A DNA stretch of 6,508 nucleotides from Acidobacteriota bacterium. GTDB lineage: Bacteria; Acidobacteriota; Vicinamibacteria; Vicinamibacterales; UBA2999. The number at the start of each line of letters is the position of its first letter. Position 1 is the stretch's first letter. The stretch lies in contig JABFRY010000103.1 in NCBI GenBank assembly GCA_013140955.1, forward strand, positions 1 through 6,508, in the 5' to 3' direction. A program made the translations under genes and the position numbers. The notes beneath the pieces are model-generated. The model was not told the origin of the DNA, ran no database searches, and saw only the letters and a program-made list of their open reading frames with translations. Positions 1-5,440 of this stretch are shown here, piece after piece.

Positions 1-759
1 GCGCTCGCGAGTGACCTGCCGCTGTCCCCGACGCCCGAGATCACCGTCGAGGCCCAGGGCTTCCTGACCCGCAGCACACGGATTCGCGCCTCGGGCGACA
101 CCCGCTTCACGCTGTGGCCCGCGTCGAGCCAGACGGGACTCGATGCCGCGTTCACCTCCACCCTCGTGTACTCACCGTCGAGCTGTCCGGCCGTCAACAC
201 GGGCCAGGCGGCCCTCATCCGGATGGGCGACGCGACGCGGACGGCCACCGTCGTGCTCGACCAGACCCTGCAGGACGCCGAGGCGCGCGAGGCGCACATC
301 GAGGCGGTCGCGATCCTCAACGCCACCCTGGGTGGCGGCGTCACCTATGTGTTCGCGACGGCGCCGCCGGCGTCCGGCGTGGTCTTCACCTCCGAGCTCA
401 ACCCCCAGCACCCCACCTGCTCGGCGGGCAGCGAGCCCCACCGGGCCGCGGCGTCGGTGTCGCTCGCCAACAACGAGATCACCGGAGGCCGCATCGCGTT
501 CTGCTCGGTGGATGCGGCCCGGAACGTGCGCCTCGTGCTCCACGAACTCGGCCACACCTGGGGATTGCGCCACTCGTCGAGCGAGGCGGACGCGATGTTC
601 TGCACCTCGGGACGACCCTCCCGGTTCGCCGCGCGCGAGGCGCTGGCGATGGCGCTCATGCGCCAGCGGCGGCCCGGCAACACGTGGCCGGACTCCGACA
701 GTGCGCTGGGTCTGGCCCTCGAGGCAGGCGCCACCCTCGAGTTCGCCTGCGGCGGCTGA
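1..759 (+). CDS. Predicted zinc metalloprotease (metzincin-like), 5'-truncated by the window
   Basis: The reading frame is open from base 1, so the N-terminus lies outside the window; 252 residues are visible. The key signature is HELGHTWGLRH at 541-573 (visible residues 181-191). It fits HExxHxxGxxH, with three histidine zinc ligands and a catalytic glutamate. A methionine eight residues further on (DAMFC, 595-597) could be the Met-turn of metzincins. Five cysteines (visible residues 62, 140, 168, 201, 250) suggest a disulfide-bonded, exported protein, but any signal peptide is missing. The first ~40 residues (ITVEAQGFLTRSTRIRASG) resemble the end of a beta-sandwich carboxypeptidase-regulatory-like or PEGA-type domain seen before catalytic domains in Acidobacteria. 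Its substrate cannot be told from sequence. The stop is 36 bp before the next gene. Confidence is high for a real gene and metalloprotease, low for any named family. Confidence 0.85.
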   Translation, partial: ALASDLPLSPTPEITVEAQGFLTRSTRIRASGDTRFTLWPASSQTGLDAAFTSTLVYSPSSCPAVNTGQAALIRMGDATRTATVVLDQTLQDAEAREAHIEAVAILNATLGGGVTYVFATAPPASGVVFTSELNPQHPTCSAGSEPHRAAASVSLANNEITGGRIAFCSVDAARNVRLVLHELGHTWGLRHSSSEADAMFCTSGRPSRFAAREALAMALMRQRRPGNTWPDSDSALGLALEAGATLEFACGG

Positions 760-795
760 CCGGCCGCCCGGCGTCTGGGGCACAATGGAGCCCCG
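756..795 (+). promoter_or_regulatory. Start region of the DUF5671 gene: weak promoter-like hexamers, Shine-Dalgarno and small hairpin
   Basis: GGAG at 787-790 lies 5 nt before the ATG at 796 and decides that start. A 5-bp inverted repeat, GGGGC (777-781) and GCCCC (790-794) with an 8-nt loop, would form a hairpin ending one base before the start codon and would partly hide the GGAG. CACAAT (781-786) could act as a -10 element with CTGACC (756-761) as a poor -35, but the 19-bp spacing and 4/6 matches are weak. The Shine-Dalgarno is credible. The promoter is speculative. Confidence 0.3.
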
Positions 796-1437
796 ATGGC
801 CGTGCCCGAGGAACTCGTTGCCTTCGTCCGTGACGCCCTGGCCCACGGGCAGTCGCGCGAGGCCATCGGGCGTGCCCTGGTGGCGGCGGGGTGGGCCGAC
901 GATCAGGTGCGTGCCGCGCAGGCCGCGTTCGCGCCGGTCGAGTTCCCCATCCCCGTGCCACGGCCGAAGGTGCGGCTCGAGGCGCGCGATGCCTTCTTCT
1001 ACCTGCTGCTGTTCTCGACGCTGTTCATCGTGGCCTTCAACTTCGGCGCCCTGGTCTTCGACCTCATCGACCGGCTCCTGCCGGACCCGGCCTCCGGGCC
1101 CGTACGCGCCGACGCCTCGGGCCTGCGCTGGTCCGTCTCCTCGCTGATCGTCGCCCTGCCCGTGTTCCTGTCGCTGACGAGATACGTGCAGCGCGGGCTC
1201 CGGCTCGACCCCGTGAAACGGACGTCGGCCGTTCGGCGGTGGCTCACCTACCTCACGCTGTTCATCGCGGCGGGGGTGCTGATTGGCGACCTGATGAGCC
1301 TCGTCTACCGTGTGCTCGGTGGGGAGCTCACCATGCGCTTCGTCCTCAAGACCCTGACCGTGGGCGGCATCGCGGGCGTCGTGTTCGGCCACTACCTCTC
1401 GGATCTGCGGCAGGACGAGACGGAGGGCGTGCGCTGA
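796..1437 (+). CDS. DUF5671-family integral membrane protein of unknown function
   Basis: This 213-residue protein has an N-terminal soluble helical domain (residues ~1-45, VAFVRDALAHGQSREAIGRA and on through a GW turn) that looks like a small UBA-like three-helix module. A basic/proline linker follows, then the membrane part. Four hydrophobic segments are visible at about 67-91, 112-130, 150-172 and 182-201. The opening ARDAFFYLLLFSTLFIVAFN and the downstream FDLIDRLLPDP agree with my memory of DUF5671. The function of that family is not known. The ATG at 796 has GGAG 5 nt upstream. The stop codon shares its last base with the start of the next gene (TGATG), which suggests translational coupling. 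It probably acts in the inner membrane together with that neighbour. Family assignment is from recalled motifs, without a profile search. Confidence 0.8.
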   Translation: MAVPEELVAFVRDALAHGQSREAIGRALVAAGWADDQVRAAQAAFAPVEFPIPVPRPKVRLEARDAFFYLLLFSTLFIVAFNFGALVFDLIDRLLPDPASGPVRADASGLRWSVSSLIVALPVFLSLTRYVQRGLRLDPVKRTSAVRRWLTYLTLFIAAGVLIGDLMSLVYRVLGGELTMRFVLKTLTVGGIAGVVFGHYLSDLRQDETEGVR

Positions 1438-1838
1438 TGACATCGCGGACCGCGGTCGGGGCCGTCGCGATTGGCGCGGTGGTCGCTGCGGTGGCCGCCG
1501 GCCTGTTCGTCCTCGACTCGCCTGGCGAGGCCCGGCTCGCGCGGCTCGACAGCCGTCGCGTCGAGGACCTGCAGGCCCTGGCTGCCTCCGTCAACGTCTT
1601 CAGCACCCGGCGCGGCCGTCTGCCGGCCTCGCTCGAGGAGCTGTGGGCCGAACCGGGTATCACGCTCATATCGGCCGATCCAGCCGGCGTCCCGTACGAA
1701 TACCGGCGTCTCGGGGAGGGAGCCTACGAGGTCTGCGCCGTATTCGAGCGCCCCTCGGACGACCCCCGGTCCACGACCTTCTGGGTGCACGGGGCGGGTC
1801 GGCAGTGCTTTTCGCCCGCCGTGCGCAGCGTGAACTGA
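1437..1838 (+). CDS. Small membrane-anchored pseudopilin-like protein, partner of the DUF5671 gene
   Basis: This 133-residue protein starts at the ATG overlapping the upstream TGA by one base. GGAGGG at 1422-1427 sits 9 nt before it, which supports this start; the same frame is open further upstream but without a good site. A single hydrophobic helix (residues ~6-26) should anchor it in the inner membrane with the rest outside. The region RRVEDLQALAASVNVF, then GRLPASLEEL, DPAGVPYEYR and YEVCAVF (residues ~40-103) resembles the C-terminal part of type II secretion/type IV pseudopilins. The prepilin peptidase motif (G before FTLxE) is absent, so it is unlikely to be a true pilin. Cys100 and Cys124 (WVHGAGRQCF) could form a disulfide in the periplasm. 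Its function is unknown. Position and coupling suggest it works with the DUF5671 membrane protein. Confidence 0.75.
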   Translation: MTSRTAVGAVAIGAVVAAVAAGLFVLDSPGEARLARLDSRRVEDLQALAASVNVFSTRRGRLPASLEELWAEPGITLISADPAGVPYEYRRLGEGAYEVCAVFERPSDDPRSTTFWVHGAGRQCFSPAVRSVN

Positions 1839-1841
1839 CGC

Positions 1842-2702
1842 ATGCCTCCCACCACAGCCGCCGCACACGGTCCCGGGCCGGCGCGGGCCAGTCTTCCCAT
1901 CGGCGTCTTCGATTCAGGGGTTGGCGGGCTCACGGTCCTGCGCGCCATCCGGGCACGTCTCCCCCATGAATCCACGCTCTACCTGGGCGACACCGCACGC
2001 GTCCCGTACGGAACGAAGAGTCCGGCGTCCGTGCTGCGGTATGCCGAGCAGGCCACCGATCACCTGATCCGGCGGGGTGTGAAGCTGCTCGTGGTGGCGT
2101 GCAACACCGCGTCGGCCCTGTCCATCGGGCCCCTGCGCGCGCGGTTCGCTCCGCTGCCCGTCATCGGTGTCGTCGAGCCCGGGGCAGACGCCGCGGTGGC
2201 GGCCAGCCGCCTGCAGCGACACGTCGTGCTCGCCACCGAGTCCACCGTCCGTCAACATGCCTACGCCCGTGCCATCCATGCACGGGTGCCCCACGCCGAC
2301 GTCACTGAAGTGGCCTGCTCGCTCTTCGTGGCGCTGGCCGAAGAGGGGTGGACGGAAGGGCCGGTGGCGGAAGCGGTGGCCCGGCAGTACCTCGGCGGGC
2401 TGGCTGCGAGCCCCGCGGCCGGCCGGCCGGACAGCATCGTGCTGGGCTGCACGCACTTCCCGCTGCTGCACGGGGCCATCCGGTCCGTGGTGGGCGAGGG
2501 GCCCTCGATCGTGGACTCTGCGACGACGACGGCGGCGGTGGTCGCCGCCGAACTCGATCGCCTCGGCCTTGGCCGCACGATGGAGGGGCGGCCGGGGCAT
2601 GCGCTGCTGGCCACCGACGGGGCCGAGCGCTTTGCGGCGGTGGGGAGCCGCTTCCTCGCGGAGCCGCTGGCGGCCTCGGACATCGAGGTCGTGGACCTCT
2701 GA
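1842..2702 (+). CDS. murI: Glutamate racemase
   Basis: MurI interconverts L- and D-glutamate in the cytoplasm and supplies D-glutamate for peptidoglycan stem peptides. The 286 residues show the family motifs in order: GVFDSGVGGLTVL (21-33, with Asp24/Ser25), YLGDTARVPYGTKS (47-60), VACNTASALS (85-94, catalytic Cys87), VIGVVEPGADAA (107-118) and LGCTHFPLL (201-209, second catalytic Cys203 and His205), then VDSA (224-227). Both catalytic cysteines are present, so it should be active. About 18 residues precede the conserved IGVFDSG start, slightly longer than usual. The ATG at 1842 is 3 bp after the previous stop and has no clear Shine-Dalgarno, so translation is probably coupled. One oddity: the usual T-x-G-T-V segment reads TESTV (132-136), with serine for glycine. 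Assignment is very secure. Confidence 0.97.
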   Translation: MPPTTAAAHGPGPARASLPIGVFDSGVGGLTVLRAIRARLPHESTLYLGDTARVPYGTKSPASVLRYAEQATDHLIRRGVKLLVVACNTASALSIGPLRARFAPLPVIGVVEPGADAAVAASRLQRHVVLATESTVRQHAYARAIHARVPHADVTEVACSLFVALAEEGWTEGPVAEAVARQYLGGLAASPAAGRPDSIVLGCTHFPLLHGAIRSVVGEGPSIVDSATTTAAVVAAELDRLGLGRTMEGRPGHALLATDGAERFAAVGSRFLAEPLAASDIEVVDL

Positions 2703-2719
2703 TGCACGGCAGGTACGGT

Positions 2720-2732
2720 ATGGTCGGACCAT
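2720..2732. promoter_or_regulatory. Perfect 13-bp palindrome over the hisC start codon
   Basis: ATGGTC (2720-2725), a central G (2726) and GACCAT (2727-2732) form a perfect inverted repeat whose right arm contains the first two bases of the hisC ATG (2731). With one bulged base the symmetry extends to GGT (2717-2719) and ACC (2734-2736). It could be a protein-binding site, or in the mRNA a small hairpin masking the start codon. A chance origin is possible, because the motif is short. Confidence 0.3.
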
Positions 2733-3885
2733 GACCGGGCCCGAGACGCCGGGACGCGCCCAGCCGGGCGATCCCGCCTTGCCGCATCCCTCCTCGCCCT
2801 CCTCCTCCCCGTACTGGAGTGACGGCGTGGACGCCCTGCATCCCTACGTCCCAGGGGAGCAGCCGGGCACCGAGCGCGTCATCAAGCTCAACACGAACGA
2901 GAACCCCTACGGCCCCTCGCCCCGTGCCCTCGAGGCCATCCGGGCGGCGGCCACCGACGACCTGCGGCTCTATCCGGATCCGGAGTCGCGCGTCCTCAAG
3001 GCACTGGTGGCCGGGCCGCATGGCCTGTCTCCGGAACACGTATTCGTCGGCAACGGCTCCGACGAGGTGCTGGGCCTCGCGTTCCTCGCCCTGCTCAAGC
3101 GCAGCCAGCCGATCCTGATGCCGGACGTCACGTACAGCTTCTATCCGGTGTACTGCGACCTGTTCGGCGTGGCGAGCCGGCTGGTGCCGCTCGACGAGGG
3201 CCTGCGGCTTCGCGTGGCCGACTACGTGGCGCCCAACGGCGGGGTGGTCGTCGCCAACCCCAACGCCCCGACCGGGCTCTCGATCAGCCTGCCGGAGGTG
3301 CGGCAACTGCTCGAGCAGAACCCCGACGTGCCCGTGCTGGTGGACGAAGCCTACGTGGCCTTCGGTGGTGACACGGCCGTGGCGCTCGTGGCGGATTTCC
3401 CCAACCTGCTGGTCGTCCGGACACTGTCGAAATCGCACTCGCTGGCGGGCATGCGTGTCGGGTTCGCCATCGGCCAGCCTCGTCTCATCGAGGGGCTCGA
3501 GCGGGTGAAGGGCTGCTTCAACTCGTATCCGGTGGACCGCGTCGCGCTGGCCGCCGCGGCCGCGGCCCTGGCCGACACGGCCTATCTGGCCGTGACCGTG
3601 AACGCCGTCGTCCTGTCGCGCACGCGGCTGGGCGACGCGTTGGGCGCCCTGGGCTTCTCGGTGCTGCCCTCGCACACGAACTTCCTCTTCGCGTGCCATC
3701 CAGCGAAGGACGCCGCGCAGCTGCAGCTGGCCCTCCGGCGGCGAGGCATCCTCGTCCGGCACTTCGCGAGACCTCGCATCGACCAGTACCTGCGGATCTC
3801 GGTCGGCACCGATGCGGAGTGCGACGCGCTGCTCACCGCGCTGCGCGAGGTGCTGCCGGACGTGCCGGGCCCCACCAAGGCCTGA
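2731..3885 (+). CDS. hisC: Histidinol-phosphate aminotransferase (PLP-dependent, class I/II)
   Basis: HisC transfers the amino group from glutamate to imidazole-acetol phosphate, giving L-histidinol phosphate. The 384-residue product has the fold type I aminotransferase signature: IKLNTNENPYGPSP (51-64), YPDP (81-84), GNGSDEVL (108-115), ANPNAPTG (175-182), LVDEAYVAF (203-211) and TLSKSHSLAGMRVGFAIG (231-248). Lys234 is the PLP Schiff-base lysine and Arg355 in YLRISVGT binds the substrate carboxylate. A Pro/Ser-rich stretch of ~27 residues precedes the conserved YWSDGVDALHPYVPG. The ATG at 2731 has no good Shine-Dalgarno. An in-frame GTG at 2827 has GGAG 7 nt upstream (2816-2819) but would remove the conserved YWSDG, so I keep the ATG. 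It is 28 bp after murI, probably in the same operon. No other his genes are visible, so an aromatic aminotransferase role is possible. Confidence 0.93.
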   Translation: MTGPETPGRAQPGDPALPHPSSPSSSPYWSDGVDALHPYVPGEQPGTERVIKLNTNENPYGPSPRALEAIRAAATDDLRLYPDPESRVLKALVAGPHGLSPEHVFVGNGSDEVLGLAFLALLKRSQPILMPDVTYSFYPVYCDLFGVASRLVPLDEGLRLRVADYVAPNGGVVVANPNAPTGLSISLPEVRQLLEQNPDVPVLVDEAYVAFGGDTAVALVADFPNLLVVRTLSKSHSLAGMRVGFAIGQPRLIEGLERVKGCFNSYPVDRVALAAAAAALADTAYLAVTVNAVVLSRTRLGDALGALGFSVLPSHTNFLFACHPAKDAAQLQLALRRRGILVRHFARPRIDQYLRISVGTDAECDALLTALREVLPDVPGPTKA

Positions 3886-3903
3886 CGAGCCAATCGCCCG
3901 GCG

Positions 3904-4365
3904 TCAGCCGAGTGTCCCGAGCACGTCCTCGGCGTGCGTCTTCACCTTCACGGTGTCCCAGCGCTGCCTGACCGTGCCGTCTCCCCCGATCAGGTAGGTG
4001 GTGCGAGCGATGCCCATGAACTTGCGGCCGTAGAGCGACTTCTCCTGCCAGACGCCGTACTTCTCGGCGACGGCGTGATCGGCGTCGGCAAGCAGCGGAA
4101 AGGTCAGGCCGTGCTTGTCGGCGAACTTCGCCTTGCTCGCCTCGTCGAGGATGCTGATGCCGAGGACCACGGCCTTGTGCCTGGCGAACCGGGCACGCGC
4201 CGCCTCGAACCCGCAGGCTTCGGTGGTGCATCCGGGCGTGCTGTCCTTCGGGTAGAAGAACAGGACCACATCGCGTCCGGCATAGTCGGACAGGCGGTGG
4301 GGCGTGCCGTGCTGGTCTTTGAGGGTGAAGGCGGGGGCTTTCCTGCCGGGTTCGATGAGTGGCAT
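3904..4365 (-). CDS. bcp: Thioredoxin-dependent thiol peroxidase, BCP/PrxQ-type peroxiredoxin
   Basis: BCP reduces hydrogen peroxide and organic hydroperoxides in the cytoplasm, using thioredoxin to regenerate its disulfide. The 153-residue length is normal. Visible features are GRKAPAFTLKDQHG (7-20), FFYPKDSTPGCTTEACGF (36-53), FPLLADADHAVAEKYGVW (89-106) and the GIARTTYLI strand (118-126). Cys46 is the peroxidatic cysteine in PxxxTxxC context, Cys51 the resolving cysteine five residues on, and Arg121 the conserved active-site arginine, so it should be a functional two-cysteine BCP. GAGGAG (4377-4382) lies 11 nt before the ATG. The gene is 48 bp downstream of the DUF4159 gene on the same strand but has its own promoter candidate. 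It converges on hisC with 18 bp between the stops. Confidence 0.96.
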   Translation of the reverse strand: MPLIEPGRKAPAFTLKDQHGTPHRLSDYAGRDVVLFFYPKDSTPGCTTEACGFEAARARFARHKAVVLGISILDEASKAKFADKHGLTFPLLADADHAVAEKYGVWQEKSLYGRKFMGIARTTYLIGGDGTVRQRWDTVKVKTHAEDVLGTLG

Positions 4366-4395
4366 GCGGGTCGGATCTCCTCGGATGAAGGCCCG

Positions 4396-4425
4396 ATTAT
4401 CGCCGATCGCCGCTCAGTGCGTCAG
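4396..4425 (-). promoter_or_regulatory. Candidate sigma70-type promoter for bcp
   Basis: On the - strand, GATAAT (4396-4401, 5/6 match to TATAAT) lies 18 bp downstream of CTGACG (4420-4425, 4/6 match to TTGACA). Transcription would start near 4389 and give a leader of roughly 24 nt carrying the GAGGAG ribosome site. The -35 lies inside the last codons of the DUF4159 gene. GATAAT stands out as an AT-rich hexamer in a very GC-rich setting. This is prediction only. Confidence 0.4.
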
Positions 4426-5232
4426 CGCGTAGAGCACCGTGTTGATGCCGAAGGCATAGCCCTTCGGCCCGAATTCGTAGAAGTATCGCGGGTCGTCGGC
4501 CTCTCGTTCCCACGAGTCGCCGATGTCGGTGTTGTGCGTCATCAGCACCAGTACCCGCCCGTCACGATCGGTGATAGCACGGGCCCTGGCCACCGCGCTG
4601 TCGGCGCCGCGTTCCGATGTGCTGCCGGTGCCCGCCCAGAAGTTGATGGACGGGATCTGGGGCACGCGCTCGACGACGAACTGCGACTGGAAGAGCGCGT
4701 GGTCCGCCTCCAGGTCCACCTGTGGAAACTCCGCAGCCGGCAGGGCCTGTCGCAGCTGCGTCAACCAGTACTCCCAGGCATAGCTGCCCCAGAAGTCGTC
4801 GGCCCACAGGAAGCCCCCCTTCTCGAGGTACTGCCGCAGGCGTTCAGCCTCCACCGGCGTGATGCGGGCCGAGCCCACCTCCGTCATCATCACGAACGGG
4901 CAGTGGAAGAGCATGTCGTCGGTGAGTCGGACGAGCAGGTGCTTCGGCTCCTCCCCGGGATCCATGCTGACGGGCGTATGGGTCAGCTCCGACAGCCGGA
5001 GCGACAGGTTGATGTCGGCGCGCGGGAAGTCCACGTTCCACGACCCGCCGTCCCCGCGGAAGGCGCTCGAGAACACCACGCGGCAGAACTGGAAGCCCCC
5101 GTCGAAGCGCTCGGGGGTGGCCACGAACGAGCTGAGGAGGACCCGCCGGCCGAACTGGGCATGGGCGGTGCTCGCCGCAGCGAGCAGCCCCAGCGCGAGG
5201 CACGCGAGCCGGACGCGGGAACCAACGCTCAT
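4414..5232 (-). CDS. Secreted DUF4159 domain protein
   Basis: This 272-residue protein starts at the ATG whose complement ends at 5232, with AGAGG (5238-5242) 5 nt upstream; the longer open frame upstream lacks a comparable site. Residues 1-25 form a Sec signal peptide (basic residues near the start, LACLALGLLAAAS core, cleavage likely after AHA25), so the mature protein begins at Gln26 and is periplasmic or secreted. The rest matches the DUF4159 pattern as I recall it: FQFCRVVF (47-54), WNVDFPRADINLSLRLSELT (65-84), LFHCPFVMMTEVG (108-120), LRQYLEKGGFLWADDFWGSY (132-151), VPQIPSINFW (190-199), MTHNTDIGDSWERE (231-244) and GYAFGINTVLYALTH (258-272). The family's function is unknown; the fold is thought to be glutamine-amidotransferase-like. 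In some bacteria DUF4159 is the C-terminal part of BatA-like membrane proteins, but here it stands alone. Possibly cotranscribed with bcp. Confidence 0.88.
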   Translation of the reverse strand: MSVGSRVRLACLALGLLAAASTAHAQFGRRVLLSSFVATPERFDGGFQFCRVVFSSAFRGDGGSWNVDFPRADINLSLRLSELTHTPVSMDPGEEPKHLLVRLTDDMLFHCPFVMMTEVGSARITPVEAERLRQYLEKGGFLWADDFWGSYAWEYWLTQLRQALPAAEFPQVDLEADHALFQSQFVVERVPQIPSINFWAGTGSTSERGADSAVARARAITDRDGRVLVLMTHNTDIGDSWEREADDPRYFYEFGPKGYAFGINTVLYALTH

Positions 5233-5440
5233 CGGAACCTCTCGAATCGAGACGGGACGACGGGAGGCGCAGCCACGGCCGGGTCGGCGACCTCGGCGTG
5301 GGCCGATCGTCGGGACGCGCGCCGGAGACAGTCTACCCCCGGTTGCCCACCGGCGGGACGGTGGTCCCACCAGTCCTCGTGCGTCGCCGCTGCGTGGGAG
5401 AATCGCCGGGTGGCGCCAAGCGCCAGAGGAGGACTCGCCG
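5233..5440. promoter_or_regulatory. Divergent intergenic region between the DUF4159 and methyltransferase genes
   Basis: This 208-bp gap should hold promoters for both flanking genes. On the - strand TAGACT (complement of 5330-5335) could be a -10 for the DUF4159 gene, giving a leader of about 90 nt. On the + strand GAGAAT (5398-5403) could be a -10 for the methyltransferase. Neither has a convincing -35. Between them, 5347-5371 holds overlapping inverted repeats: CCACCG (5347-5352) with CGGTGG (5359-5364), and GGTGG (5360-5364) with CCACC (5367-5371). No credible small ORF was seen here. Confidence 0.4.
5427..5432 (+). promoter_or_regulatory. Consensus Shine-Dalgarno fixing the methyltransferase start
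   Basis: AGGAGG sits 8 nt before the ATG at 5441. The frame is open for several hundred bases upstream, across the intergenic region and the antisense of the DUF4159 gene, so this site is what decides the start. It is the strongest ribosome site in the window. Confidence 0.85.

Noticed and set aside
172..1443. A 423-codon open frame on the - strand opposite the metalloprotease and DUF5671 genes
   Set aside because: The + strand frames carry clear motifs (zinc site, membrane helices); the antisense product is Arg/Gly/His-rich without any recognisable pattern.
1437..1500. True type IV pilin for the 133-residue protein
   Set aside because: No prepilin peptidase site with a Gly followed by FTLxE is present before the hydrophobic helix, so only a loose resemblance in the C-terminal part remains.
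2167..2730. Extension of the hisC frame upstream through murI
   Set aside because: The frame is open by chance across murI; homology to HisC begins only after 2731, and MurI motifs lie in another frame.
2302..3762. A 486-codon open frame on the - strand opposite murI and hisC
   Set aside because: It is the complement of confidently assigned genes; the translation is low-complexity Arg/His/Pro-rich with no domain.
4859..5440. Extension of the methyltransferase frame upstream
   Set aside because: The consensus Shine-Dalgarno at 5427-5432 and the family's normal length point to the ATG at 5441; the upstream part is antisense to DUF4159 and has no homology.
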